Below, one piece after another: positions 11,056 to 22,643 of a DNA stretch of 64,000 nt; position 1 is the first letter of the stretch; each line of letters starts with the position of its first letter. The position numbers were made by a program, and so were the translations under genes. The DNA is taken from contig CACRSC010001923.1 of NCBI GenBank assembly GCA_902651635.1, positions 524,533 to 588,532 of the forward strand, read 5' to 3'. Below the pieces are notes generated by a model that saw only the letters and a list, made by a program, of their open reading frames with translations, searched no databases and had not been told where the DNA came from. Origin of the DNA: Mastigamoeba balamuthi (Eukaryota > Evosea > Mastigamoebida > Mastigamoebidae).

Positions 11056-14000
11056 TTAGTCCCGATGGAACTGGTCGGTGGTGTCGAAGCTAGGCTCGGT
11101 ACGGAAATGCTGGCGTGCACACGAGGGAACCGCGCGCACCGTCCATACCGTGATCCCCTGTACACGAGCTGTGAGATGTAGTTGACTCCAAATGCTCCCA
11201 CCTTATCGTTTGATGTTGCCCAGACATTGTGCTGGCCTGAAATCTGGTCCGTGCAGGCCATCATGCTGGTCACCGTATCGCTGTGTGCCCCCACCACCTC
11301 CCCGACGCACTGCGACATCACGGGGTCCCACACCCTCATTGTGCCCGCGAGGCCGCTCGACCACACCTGGTCTGGCAGCGCGCATAGAGCCAACGCAGCG
11401 GTCCCCTGGGCGTCGAACGTCCTGATTATGGAACACCTGGCTGCATCCCAGACGCTGATAACTCCCGTATCCGATGCCACCCACATGTTCTCTCCCACGC
11501 TCGCGAGAGACGAGACCTTGTGGGCTTGGGGAACGCTGATGCCGTGGGTCGCGTACACTCCATCGGCAAAGCCGCAAATGTGGATCTGAGTGAGCTCCTG
11601 AGAGATAAGCCTCGTACTGTCGCAATGGTTCGTACCGTATTGGACTCGCACACCTCGCTGTTCCCGCACCACACGCGATCGTCGAACGCGACACAGAGGG
11701 CGCCAAAGGTCCCGTGGCTGCATTTGAATGTGTTGGCGAGGCGCCACGCTCGAGCAGCTCCAGGCGCCCTGGGCTCGCCGTCCCGCTTGAAGGTGAGCAC
11801 AGAGCCCCTGCTGCCGCACCACACCTCATCCCTGCTGGCCACGTAGGTACACGACACGGCGCACACGTTCGGTATCTGCAGGGCCCAGTCAGGTCAGAAG
11901 GACAGCATCCCGGCGCACCACATCGACAGCAGTCCTCGTCTCGCAGTCGATGATGGTGATGCCACCGGAAGTGCAGCACCACACCTGCCCACCGACACTG
12001 GCGAGGAACAGCGGGGACTTGCCGCTGTCCCAGTCGGGGAGGCCGAACCTGGAGGCCAGGCAGCAGCGGCGCGCGTCCCACACGAGCACCTCGCCAGTGT
12101 CGTCGACGGTCCACACGTGCTGCTTGCCAGGGGCCAGCGCCATGGCCCCCACTGGCTTGGCGAGGCCGACGAGCTTCCTCCTGAAGGACACGAACTCTGT
12201 GACGGGCCTCTCTGGGGTCAGCGGGGCGCGCGGAGCCTCGAACAGCTCCCAGTAGCTCTCCGCCATCTCCGCCATTGCCCCTCCCAGCGCACGTGCAGCC
12301 GAGGATTGTGCTGCGCTGGCGGCGACCATACACGCCCTCTCGCCGAGTGCCGGGCCACTCGCTGAGTTCGCGTGCGAGTTGGCCGCGACGTTGGCGAGGA
12401 AGGCGATCAACTGACCCAAGATAGCGCGGTTCGCAGGCCTGAGCAGTTTAAAGGCATCCACCAGCGCTACCTGCCTTGTCTGCACAGGCTGAATGGTCAT
12501 GGCGGCCTCGAACGCGACTTGGGCCTGAAGTGAAACCAGAGGTGCCGGCAGCTTCCTGAGCCACAGCAGGAGAAGGGCTGCCAGTTGGTGCACTGACTCG
12601 ACCGACACGATACCTTCAATGATCCCCTGCTTGGCATCTCTCGCCAGGTGCTTCGTCGTGTCTGAATGCAGAGAGATTCGCAGGATCTGTGTTGATAGGT
12701 CTCAGTTATAGGTCAGAAAGAGTGTGTGGATACCTGAGGGTCCCCGAGGCCATCGCGGATCAGACGGCTCAGTACCTTGCGCACGATCAGGGGGGCGGTC
12801 TGCTCGCAGTAGAGCGCCTGCTCGTAGTCCATCAGATGCTCGAGGTCCACGCCGATCATCGAGTAATGGGCGGTGTAGATGGCCTCCTCCTTGGTACGTT
12901 CAACTCTCGCGCACTCCATGCGGCCGGGAGCACGCTGCTCACATGTGGGAGAATAATGTGAGTCTGCGGCAGCTGAATAGGAGAAGCCTGCCATTGTTTT
13001 GATGGTGATTTCGGTCCACTGGCTTATCTCGAGGTCTCTTACGCTCTGGAGGGAAAATGAGGGGAGAGGCAAGTGAGACTGTCGTGTTTCTTGTGCTTTG
13101 TGCACTGAGAACTTGCCTTGGGCATAGGGCGAAGCACAACTGTCTGGCCCTTTTTTGGTTTGAGCAAGGGAGTTTGCATTGCACGTTGCTCCGGGTCCTG
13201 TACCGCAAACCCTGTGAGCCTGTGATGTGTACCGAGTGGCGGCACGCACTACACTCATCAGGCGCTGTTGTCCAGACCAACAGTCTTGTGGGCGTCTTAT
13301 CGGTGGTTCCGGGTGTTGCTCCCCACTCGTGTTCACACTGCGGAGATCGCTCCATCGGTACCAGTCCAGAAGCTTGTACTTGTATCGCCCTGATCGCACA
13401 AATTGAGCGCCCGAGGTGTGGGCACTGCCTGAGGGAGCAGTGCACAGTCGCACCTTCTGGGTGGCGCAGCGTGAGCAGCACTGCGATTCCCTCCGTGGTC
13501 TTGAGCGCGAGCACTGGCAGCGTCGCGCAGAGGCCGAGCTCAGAGGTCGTGCGCAGACTGCAGGGGGAGACGCAGCTGTTGCCGTGGATGGTCTGGGGAT
13601 TCGCGGGTGGCTGCCTGGGCGCCCCTTTGCAGTCAGTGACGGCCATCAGCTCGGCCACCCTGAGCATGTACAGGACGTCTACCGGCATGTCGCCATGGCT
13701 CAGCCCGCTCAGGAGGCTCCGGGACACCTCCTCCGCCGAGATGACCACTTGGTTGAAGTCAGTCTTGTCGGTCTCGAGCGGTCTGTGGGCCTCGCCCGCC
13801 CCTGTCTCGAAGTGCGCAGCGGTGCAGGCGGTCCTGAGGGTCTCGACCTGCACTCGGATGGCCTCGGCAGCGGCTGTGCGGAAGAGGATGCAGTTGCGCA
13901 GCGCCGCGAGCGAGCTGGTGAACGCCCTCAGCGGCGCCTGCGACTCGGGGGCGTCCGGGGCGGCGGCGTAGGGCCTCGCAGTGGCCTCGAGGCGCAGCAG

Positions 14001-14556
14001 GACGTCGTGCAGATCGACCACGAGGAAGTCCTGCGCGTTCTGCAGCCTGTCCACGACCAGCACTCGGTCGAGAACGTCGCCCGCGAAGGCGCTGGCGACC
14101 CACGTGGCCTCGCCCGCCTGGACCGACGCCCCGAGGGCCGCCGCGACCGAGTGGACCGCGGACATGGAGGACGCGAGGACCCTGCGCGTCCTGTCCGTGA
14201 GGGCGAAGGCCGGGTCGCTGGGCGCGATGCGGAGCGCCTGGAGGACGATGCCGTAGTCCTCGGTGCAGCGCTCGGCGAGCTTCTGCAGTGCCGTGGCTGT
14301 CCCCCGCAGCACCGCGGCATGAGCGTCTGCGCTGCTCAGGCCCGCAGGCAACTTGACGCCCAGATGGGCGCTGGCGACCCAGGGCTCATGGCAGAGCGGT
14401 TGGAGTGCTGAGTTGGGTGTCGGTGCAGGATCTTGCTCCGGTACGAGGCGGTTTGACGCTGTACACTGCGAGCACGAAACGCCATCAGTGCGCACAACAG
14501 ATGCATCAGAGGTTGGGTGCCGGTACCTCGGGAAGAAGGGTTTGCTGTGGCTGCAT
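11056..14556 (-). CDS. RG4: DH-like/PH-like-RhoGAP-WD40 protein, 995 aa
   Basis: Eight exons in frame: 14556-14527 (MQPQQTLLPE), 14465-13454, 13389-13250, 13045-12734, 12686-11919, 11875-11636, 11585-11202 and 11157-11056. Domain order is as in RG3: helical DH-like region (to about residue 300), PH-like module split by an intron (about 300-394), RhoGAP (about 470-640) and WD40 propeller (about 660-995) closed by GITVW in the last exon. It is the only copy keeping an arginine where the GAP finger should be: the exon junction reads LIRDGLGDPQ|ILRISLHS, matching the family pattern G-x-F/L-R-x-S. RhoGAP core motifs are LLLLWLRKLPAPLVSL and NRAILGQLIAFLANVAANS. It is the best candidate for an active family member. 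Its 5' end is partly duplicated at 15380-15470. Confidence 0.87.
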
Positions 14557-14650
14557 TGCGTGTTGCCCTCGCACTGAGAAAAACGCTGTGGTGACTGCCT
14601 TGTCCAAGTGGACTTTGGGACTTCTCAGCAGAACCGCCAGATAAATCATT
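14551..14650. repeat. 5' flank of RG4, duplicated copy 1
   Basis: The segment starting at GCATTGCGTGTTGCCCTCGC contains the RG4 start codon (complement) and its upstream flank, including AAGTGGACTTTGGGACTTCT. A similar segment recurs in the same orientation at 15380-15470. The shared stretch spans presumed promoter and first exon, so the second copy looks like the front end of a lost family member. Confidence 0.7.
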
Positions 14651-14767
14651 GAATTTGGGCTATCTTGATGACAGCGAGATGAATGACGTCCATAAGCATC
14701 TCAGTGCCGTGGTCGCTCGCAATTTAGACGTGCTGACCGCATGGCTCGACTCTCACTCTGTCACAGC

Positions 14768-14825
14768 AGCTTTCATTGCCTATCCCCGAAGCAGGAAATG
14801 GTCGGAACGGGAGAAATGGAAAGGT
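14768..14825 (+). repeat. Dispersed repeat, copy 1
   Basis: TTTCATTGCCTATCCCCGAA followed by GCAGGAAATGG..CGGAACGGGAGAAATG recurs at 25645-25700 (TTTCATTGCCTATCCCGGAA, GCAGG, AGAACGGAGAAATG). There it lies in an intron of a Cys-rich protein gene. The region 14826-15379 around this copy has no gene I can support. Confidence 0.6.
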
Positions 14826-15379
14826 GCATCAGCAGTCAGAGCCAGACACCGGCGCCACGCCAGGCTGCGGCAGAGAACGTCGTCGTGAGACTCGGGCGGG
14901 GGCTCTGCCCTTCGTGCACCCCGCTCGTACGTCGCTGAGCACGCCACAACGACCAGTGCGACCAACGTTGACCGTGCTGCTTCGTTGACGTGAGGCTTTC
15001 GAACAGCGGGGGGGAGACGTGTGCGTGCTGAGGGGAACGAACCGGGGTGATGGGGAGGGGGGAAAGGGCCGGCCATTTTTTGTGTCCCGCACTTGCAGTA
15101 GCCACAGCCAATATCCAGCGCTCGCTCGATTGATTGAGGGTCATATTGCCCGCCAGAAATACACAGAGACGATCTCTCCGTGCGTCTCCCCCCTCCCCTC
15201 CTATCTGTAGAGGATTCTTATTTCATCCCATCGCACTCGCGAAGGGCCACTCCAGCGAGAATACCGGTGCCGCATCCCCGTCCTCCGACCCTTCCGAGGC
15301 ATATCAGAATTGGCCCGGTGCGCGTTGTGGCAGTGTCTGAGATACGAGATTCTCCCGATCTCAAAGATGTGCACACTGC

Positions 15380-15470
15380 GGCATTGCTTGTTGCCCTCGC
15401 ACTGAGAGCACGCTTAGGTGATTTGTTGCCCAAGTGGACCTTGGGACTTTCTGGTAGGACCAACAGAGAT
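15380..15470. repeat. 5' flank of RG4, duplicated copy 2 (orphan front end)
   Basis: GCATTGCTTGTTGCCCTCGC, then AAGTGGACCTTGGGACTTTC, closely follows 14551-14650. On the minus strand it even retains an ATG with the start of an exon-1-like sequence (ATGCCGCAG, compare ATGCCCCAG in RG5), but no family coding sequence follows. I read it as a promoter-plus-exon-1 remnant. Confidence 0.6.
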
Positions 15471-15930
15471 CATTGTGTGCCATCTTGTTCATTTTGGCTG
15501 ATACAGTGAAAGGTGGAATGGATGTCAGTACCCGTGTCCGTCAGTGCCGTGTCACCAAGACGCGCTGATCGTGGAGCCGAGGTGAACTATGCGCGCGGGT
15601 GGCGCCACAACGGGGCACAGAGTTCGAGATAATCCTCAGTCCACATACCCACCAGCAGAGCTGCGCATCGCAGTGCCCTGCATGCCCACAGCAATCAGCC
15701 ACCTGCTCGCGGTGGCTTGTAGAGGGGACGTTCGGAAAGATGGGCCTCGGAAGAGTTGAGTGTATCGGGTATGCGACTCCCGACGGTGCTGTCCTTCGTA
15801 CAGCACGGCGGGAGGAAAGGATATCTCTTGCAGATACGCCGGAGGAGGAGACGCACACGTGTGGGCCACATCAGCGAGAATGACTGTGGGTCTTTGACGT
15901 CTTGTCGTAATTGTTTACCGCAGACTGCAG

Positions 15931-16370
15931 AATGAGCTCGGGCGACGCGGACCCCCTGCAGAAGCGCCAGAGAACGATGGAGGACGCGATGTCCGCTATC
16001 CACGTGCGTTCCACCACCACTGCTGCCGTCTGCGCCCGGGGCCTCTATTTGTCTCTGCGCCTTTGTTCTGGGGGTTGGGGGTTGGGGTTGCGCGGGCAAT
16101 TTGGCCCTCGAATCAATCGTGCGAGCGCCGGAAATTGCTCGCGGCAACTGTGTTCCCCGTGCAGGACGCAAGCATGCACACTGCCCGGCCCATCCCTCCC
16201 TCCCCTCCCCGTCACGCCGCTCCGTGCACCTGTGTGCCCAAGGACGCTCACTGCCCCCCCCCCCGCTCGCACGTCGCTCAGCTCATGCAAACTGCTCGAG
16301 TTTATCTACAGTGGCGGCAGCGGGCGCGGGTTAAGTGCAAGGATGTGGAGCAGCGGGCCGTACCCTGAGG
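15931..16370 (+). other. Possible short multi-exon gene, weak
   Basis: An ATG at 15931 opens MSSGDADPLQKRQRTMEDAM and runs into a donor-like GTGCGT at about 16002. Acceptor-like sites at about 16163 (GTGCAG) and 16278 (GCTCAG) precede short open stretches ending VEQRAVP. No domain is recognised. The flanking interval 15471-15930 shows no supported gene. Confidence 0.25.
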
Positions 16371-16518
16371 ACCGCGCATCAACGACTGCAAGTGACCTGG
16401 ACCGCAGACACGAGCCTCATTGGCATCACCCATTCGAGTCGCACAACAAGCAGGGAAACAACCCCTATGACAATCGAGCTCGGCTAAGCAATCCTTGTGT
16501 CCAACTTTTTTTTACTCA

Positions 16519-17330
16519 TGCCAGGAGATGCCCGACACCCCTCAGGAGGTTTGCGATCACACTTGAGCGTATGCGGCCCCCGATTGCGACCCCGTGCAGC
16601 TGGTTGCGGACGCGGGCACCTCCAGGAAGGTGGTCGAGCTCGGTCAGGCGGCAGGGCTGGTCGAAAACGAGAATCCTCGACCGGAACATGCTCAACTGAC
16701 CCGCCTCGTTCCTGACGACCACAGCGTACTTGGGGCACCGGCTGGACCACAAGGATGTGCCCGCCGAACAGGTGAACCACGTGGTCGACGAAGTGGGCCA
16801 TGAGGAACGGGTCGACCACCAGAACCGGCGCCTCCAGAGGCAGGACTGAGACGGGGAAGGGAGGCACGACGGAGCCAGCTGCATCGGTCCCTATGCCAGG
16901 GGCCGCTGCAGGGGCAGCAGCAGCGACAGGGGTGATGGGAGCGACGAGGGAGGCGGCCGAGGTCGCGCAGTCGCCGCCCTGGCTGGTTTAGCCGCAGTGC
17001 TCGCTGCCCCAGTACGAGTAGGGGCTGCAGCTCGAGTCAGACTGCCCGCAGTCGTGGTTCGGGGAGTTCCAGTACTTGCGCGCGTACGCCACCGCCAGGT
17101 CCCTGTTGTGCTTGGCGGTGTCCGAGCGAGGCGACACAGTCCCCTTGCAGCACTGTATGTTTCTCGCCCCCGGGCACAGTCCTGTGAGCAAGCGTCCGCC
17201 ATCAGTCCCGAGCACGCCCACGGAAGGCAGGGCGCACAGGAGATGAAGCCCATGCTGCACGTGTTGCGAGAGGGCTGAGAACGAGGCAGACCCCCACAGG
17301 AAGCTGGAAGCATTGACATTGGAGGGCGCG
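16519..17330 (-). pseudogene. Secreted amidase-like (CHAP/NlpC-type) gene with in-frame stop
   Basis: The segment GLCPGARNIQCCKG followed by NRDLAVAYARKYWNSPNHDC and SPYSYWGSEHCG (about 17195-16990) matches the start of secreted protist/fungal amidase-type hydrolases, in which a GGDCxNFVSQ catalytic-Cys motif comes next. Here a TAA at about 16989-16991 interrupts, but the same frame continues with TSQGGDCATSAASLV, so the expected GGDC is present after the stop. An Ala/Pro-rich linker and a hydrophobic segment (LVVDPFLMAHFVDHVVHLFG) follow, with a further frame change at about 16735. The upstream exon, with a possible signal, lies near 17330-17200. Either a pseudogene or sequence error; the amidase call rests on motif pattern only. 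Confidence 0.45.
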
Positions 17331-17754
17331 TGGCTAAGGTCATGGCACTCATCTGGGAGTTCGCCGAGTGACAGGAGTACAAGAACACGCCTCTCTCCTA
17401 CAGAACAGAACACATCAAATTTGAATCAGGTGAATGAACCACATAGCTCTGGCTCACCTCCTGCAACACGGCAACGAGAGCCAGGGGATTCTGCGGGAAT
17501 CCACACAGTATCTTCTGAGTTCTGTATCTCTCAGGGTTGGCGCCAATTAGCGGTCGGACGTCACGCCAAAGCCAATGAGAAGCGTTTTCCATGGTCACTG
17601 AGAGCATGCTATTTTGGGACACGGGGATAGGGTTCAGATCCGGCCCGCTCTTTTTCTTCATTACTCAAAGATGTGCCCATCAGCAGCAGAAGCAGAAGCA
17701 GGGCAAAAGCCACGACGTGCGAGCAGGAAGGACGCCATGCGGACCAGCAGCGCG

Positions 17755-18112
17755 CCAATGGGGCAGGAGAGGCGGCAGCCAGGCTGAGTCGCGTGCGCTC
17801 AGCGCTGCGGCAGATCGAGTGCTGTTGCCCGGTGGCAGCGCCCAACGCGGGGCGCTCCCGGGACCCAGGCGCTCTCACCAGCCTTGCCCGCCACCCCCTA
17901 ACCTGCTACGGGCGCGACACTGCACTGCACGTACTTCCAGCAGCAAGGACGTCGACGGTGGCAGAGGCGTGCGCCGATGGGGCAGGAGGGGCTGGCTGCG
18001 AGGATGGGCTGCGAGTGCTGTTGCCCGGTGGCAGCACCCCACCCGGGGTGCTCCCGGGACCCAGGCGCTCTCACCAGCCTCAGCCGCCGCCCCTCAACAT
18101 GCTACGGGCGCC
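17755..18112. repeat. Two-copy tandem duplication of a GC-rich segment
   Basis: GAGTGCTGTTGCCCGGTGGC and the following CTCCCGGGACCCAGGCGCTC occur at about 17817-17912 and again at 18011-18112. The preceding CGATGGGGCAGGAG is also shared (17757, 17976). Unit length is about 200 bases. No gene is supported across 17331-18170, although one frame stays open. Confidence 0.75.
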
Positions 18113-18174
18113 GCAGACTGCCGGTCAAGGGTGTTGTTCGTCTGTAAATTTGTAAAGGTGTAGATTTGAGCACA

Positions 18175-18275
18175 CGGCACACCACCAACACACCAACGCA
18201 CCAACACACCAACACACCAACACACCAACACACCAACACAGCACACACCACGCACACCACGCACACACACATGTA
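18175..18275. repeat. Microsatellite (ACACCA/ACCAAC)n and (CACACC)n
   Basis: Some 100 bases of tandem ACACCAAC/CAACACAC units degenerate into CACACCACGCACACCAC. It lies just downstream of the RG5 stop codon. Confidence 0.9.
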
Positions 18276-18444
18276 CACATCACAACGCACGAACAGAACG
18301 CCATAATATACGGCGCATTTCGTTTCCACCGAGTCCATCAGGTCATTGGCGGGCATAAAAACCGGAAACTGGGATGAAAGAACACTGATGTGGGGCCCAG
18401 GAGTTTCGGTGGTCTGAATCGGAATTCGTAGGCGCCCGTACGGT

Positions 18445-21400
18445 TCAACTCCTTCGCAGGTCCAGAAGGAACTTGTCGATGTTAGTGCCTGGCTCGGATA
18501 GGAGATGTGGATCGGCCTTTCCCGGGATCCTACCCGCGTTCCACACGCTGATGCTCTGCGCACGTTGTGTGAGTGTTTCCTTCTTATCAGGCTGTTCTCG
18601 CCTTGTCATTTGATGTGGCCCAGACGAAGAGCTGGCCCGAAGACAGGTCCGTGCAGGCCACCATGCTTGTAACCGCGTCGCGGTGGGCCCCCACCAGCTC
18701 CCCGACGCACTGAAACGTCACGGGGTCCCACACCCTCATTGTGCCCGCGAGGCCACTCGACCACACCTGGTCTGGCAGCGCGCACAGCGCTATCGCGTCG
18801 CCGCCCTGGGCGTCGAACGTCTGGAGTTTGGTGCACTCGGCTGCGTCCCAGACGCTGATGACTCCGGGTTCCGATGCCACCCACACGCTCTCTCCCACGC
18901 TCGCGAGCGAATAGATCTTGTGGGTGCTGACGTCGAGGCAATTGATCTTGAGCTTGTCTCCGTGGCGCTCGCACACGCAGGTCTGTGAGGGTGATTCAGA
19001 CGGGGGCACAGATGGCGGGACTACGGCACAGGCACTCACCACATAGCGCCCGGAGTCCTCGCTGCCTGCACACCACACTCGGTCGTCGTGCGCCACACAT
19101 AGCGCGGTGAACGTCGCTGTATACCTTCCGGCGCTGGCGAGGCGCCAGTCAGGAAAGATGGGCGGCCTGGGCTCGCCGTCCTGCTTGAAGACGAGCAGGC
19201 GGCCCTGGCAGCCGCACCACATCTCGTTCCTGCTGGCCACGTGGGCACACGAGACGACGCGCACGTTGGGGATCGATGCGGGGATGCACAGCTGCCCGGC
19301 TGGTGCTAGCGTATCGCAGTTGTAGAGAGTGATTCCATCGGCGGTGCTGTACCACAGCTGCCCCTTGACGATGGCGATGAACAGAGGAGCCCTGGGCATT
19401 GGGAACCGCGTGGTCTGGCAGCAGCGCCGCACGCTCCACGCGGACATCTCCCCGGTGTCGTCGACGGTCCACATCTTCTGCCTGTCCTGGTCCAGTGCCA
19501 TGCCCCTCACCTGCGTCAGGTGGCTCACGAGCTTTCTCCTGAAGGACGCAAACTCCGTGGCGGGCCTCACGGGGGCCAGCGGGGCGTGCGGCGCCTCGAA
19601 GAGCTCGCTGTAGTTCAGCGCCATATCTGCCATCGCCGTGGCGATGGCGCGAGAGCGCGTGCTCTGCGTTGCACACAGTGCAATCGCTTGGGCGGCTCTG
19701 TTAAGGGTTGAGCCGCAGATGTGGCTCACGCAGGAGCTGGCTGCCACGTTTGCGAGGAACGCGATCAGGTGGCCCAGGACAGAGCGGTTCGGAGGGCTGA
19801 GCTGGTTAAAGGCCGCCACAAGCGCAGCCTGCCTGGCCTCGTGCGGCCAGACGACGGGCATGGCAGCCTGGAACGCGCCCTGGACCTCGAGGGGGACGAG
19901 AGGCGCTGGCATTCGCCTCAGCCACAGCTTGAGCAGAGCCGCTGGGAGGCAACCTGTCTCGCAGCGGTCGAGGCCGTCGAGGCGCCCGCGCATGGCCTTC
20001 TTCTCCACTTGGTAGACCTCCATGGGTCGCACGTCGTCGCACACGGCCTGCGACGGGCGGGTCAGCGCAGGTGGGAGCTGAGCTATGCGCTGGTGCAACC
20101 TGCCAGTCGTTGCTGCGGATGAGCCTGCGCAGCGCTCTGCGGACGAAGAGCGGCGCGGGCTGCTCGCCGTAGAGTGCGCGTTCGTAGTCCATCAGCTGCT
20201 CGAGGTCCGCGCCGAGCATCGCGTACCGCGTTGTGTACAAGGCCGTGCCCTGCAGGAGGGCGTCCCTTTGCCACTCTGCCTCGACGTCCCTGACGCTCTG
20301 CGACGCGCGGGAGCAGCGTGTTGAGTGGCTGTGGTGCCCAAGTGCCGACACGCTTCGAGAGATACCGAGGGCTGCAGAAGTGGGACTGTGCTGTCGGATG
20401 GCTTGTGCTTGAGGATGCTCCGCGCTGTGCCCATGGGCCGTGGGGTATGCAGAAGCTGCTCTCGGTTCGCTACCTGCGCGGGTCTCTGAGTCCCGGTTTG
20501 GAGATGCGCACCCGGATGTAGCGCACAAGGGCCAAGCGAACAGGACCGCTCCGCTGCTGCGTGGCGTGGACGGGCGACTGGCCCGGGTGTTGCGGCAGCT
20601 CCCCGTCCTGCACTGCCACACAGCAGAGCTCCCCCCATCGGTACCAGTCGACAAGCCTGTGCTCGTACCGCCCTGTCCACGCGGCAGTGAGCAACGCGGG
20701 GAAGATGGAGTGGTGCACCCTCGGGTGCGCCCAGGGTGAGCAGCACCGCGAGTCCTTGCTCAGTCCTGAGCACGAGCACCGGCAGCGTCGCGCAGAGGCC
20801 GAGCTCCGAGGTTACGCGCAGCCTGCCGGGGACTATAGCGGCTTCCCCGCAGCTGTGGCAGAGCAGCGAGGGCCTCCGAGGCGCACCCCTGCAGTCCGCG
20901 ACGGCCAGCAGCTCTGCCACTCGGGTCGTGTGCAGGGCGCCGCGCACCGCGTCCTTCAGCCTCAGCCCGCTCGCGAGCCTCCTGGTCAGCTCGTCTGCGG
21001 GGCCTGCCAGCATGCTGAGCCCGCTCCTGTCGGCCTTCGGCGGTGCGCGGGCGTCGCTCATCTCTCCCGCGATGTCTGCGACGGCGCAGGCCGCCCCGAG
21101 GGCCTCGGTCTGCCTTCTGATGGCCTCAGCCGCCGAGACGCGGAAGAGGAGGCAGCCGCGCAGGGCCCTGAGCGCGTCCCGGAATGGGCGCAGCGGCGCC
21201 TGCGATTCTGGGGCGTCGGGCCTGTCCATCAGGGGCAGCGCTGTGCGCACGAGGTACGCGGCGACGGCCCTCGCGTCGACCCCGCAGTGGTCTCTGCTGC
21301 GCTGCGGGGCGTCGGGCTCGCCGAGCAGCACGCGGTCGCACACGTCTCCGGCGAGGAAGGCGCTGGCGATCCACGGGGCCTGCCCCGAGTCGACCGACGC

Positions 21401-21858
21401 CCCGAGAGCCAGCGCGACCGAGCGGACGGCGGACATGGAGGACCGCAACGCCTGGGCAGTGCTCTCTGGCAGCACGTGGGGCGGGTCGCTGGGCACGGTG
21501 CCCAGAAGGCGGCAGAGGGTGCTGTAGTCCTCGACGCAGCGGTCCGCGGACTGCTGCAGCTCCTTGGCGATGGACCGCAGCACCTCGCGGAGCGCTTCGG
21601 AGGTGTCGCCGACCAGGGCCGCCGGCAGCTCGACATTTAGGTCTGTGGTGGCGACCCAGGGCTCAGGGGCTGGCAGCTGTGGCTCTGGCGCGGGTCTCTG
21701 CTCTGGCCGTGTGCTCTGTGAGCCATAAAACGGACGGTCAGAAACAGAATGCGGCCACGATGACGCCTTGGGGCAGCGCGCCCCACACTGGGAAGGAGAA
21801 TGCCCACGGGAGGTCGTTGGGGGGTCCGTACCACTGGAGGGAGTGCGTGCTGGGGCAT
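18445..21858 (-). CDS. RG5: DH-like/PH-like-RhoGAP-WD40 protein, 960 aa
   Basis: Seven exons in frame: 21858-21832 (nine codons, MPQHALPPV), 21715-20719, 20672-20512, 20297-20100, 20047-19040, 18982-18602 and 18555-18445. The exon 6 donor is AAG|GCGAGA, a GC-AG intron; reading through instead would stop after KARTA and lose the closing SVW strand and the tail NIDKFLLDLRRS. The intron that separates IPNV from the preceding blade in RG3 and RG4 is absent, the stretch being read as coding (GQLCIPASIPNV). The RhoGAP core is present (LLKLWLRRMPAPLVPL; NRSVLGHLIAFLANVAASS). The arginine-finger site is DWQ|AVCDDV, without Arg, so it may be a pseudo-GAP used as a scaffold. WD motifs: WTVDDTGEMSAWS, ISVWDAAEC, MRVWDPVTFQC. 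Confidence 0.85.
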
Positions 21859-22643
21859 CAGGTGGGCGGTGACAGTATTCATAATATTTGTCAGTTGCAA
21901 TTGTGGTTTTGGACTCGGGGAATCGACGCCGCGTTGCACGTGCACCAAGGTGCAAGCGCCGTCTGACCACCGAGCGCCACACTGCCTGGGATACACGGGT
22001 CGTCCCGAGCTTTTGCGGAACTGTATTTGTCCGGTTTCATTTCCGCCTGGTGTTGAAATCGGATACTCCGCAGCCTCGATTGGGCGGGAGAGGCTACGTT
22101 CCCGGCCAGCCTGAGGGCCACGTGGCCAGCACGCCGCTGCGTGAATTACTGCGGGAGCGCACCGGGGAGGAGGGGTCTGCAGGTGCTGGTCCTGGTTGTC
22201 TCCCTGTGGCCTCTGCGGTGTCGTGGTCGCCGTCGGCGTGACGCCAGAGGCGCACTGACCCTCGGGCGCTGACGCTCGTGTGCTGGCCAGGCGACGGCCA
22301 CAGCGGCGGTCGTGAGGCAGGGGAGCAGAGGGGCGGCGATGACGGAGCGGGCACTGCGCGGGCGACTTGGGAGCGTGGGCAGGACCGCACACCGCTGCTC
22401 GGGCTGACTCGACTCGCGTGCGCCTGCGGCCACAGCGGCGTGGGGGCATGCGGGTGCGACAGGGGAGCAACGTTGGACGTTGCTGAGGCTTTGTAGTGCC
22501 AGCGGGGGGGCAGGCGTGTGCGATGTGGGAGACACTGGGGGGACACGCTGCCGCTGCTGTTGAGCTCAGTTGTGTGCTCTCTGCGGGGTCGGGGGCGCTC
22601 CAGCTGAGCTCGGGGACGTGCTGCTGCGCATGCAGCGCGTGGA
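21859..22643. other. RG5 upstream region, no gene seen
   Basis: This interval holds the upstream flank of RG5 and a GC-rich stretch whose open frames in several phases have low-complexity Pro/Ser/Arg composition. I find no domain, RNA gene or repeat structure I would defend. Confidence 0.5.

Noticed and set aside
16594-16867. Plus-strand frame LVADAGTSRKVVELGQ as part of a gene starting at 15931
   Set aside because: It overlaps the minus-strand continuation of the amidase-like gene and has no recognised relative; neither strand is proven, but the minus strand joins a better-supported upstream block.
18606-18974. RG5 ending with a read-through stop after KARTA
   Set aside because: Comparison with RG3 and RG4 shows a last exon carrying the closing SVW strand; a GC-AG splice recovers it in frame.
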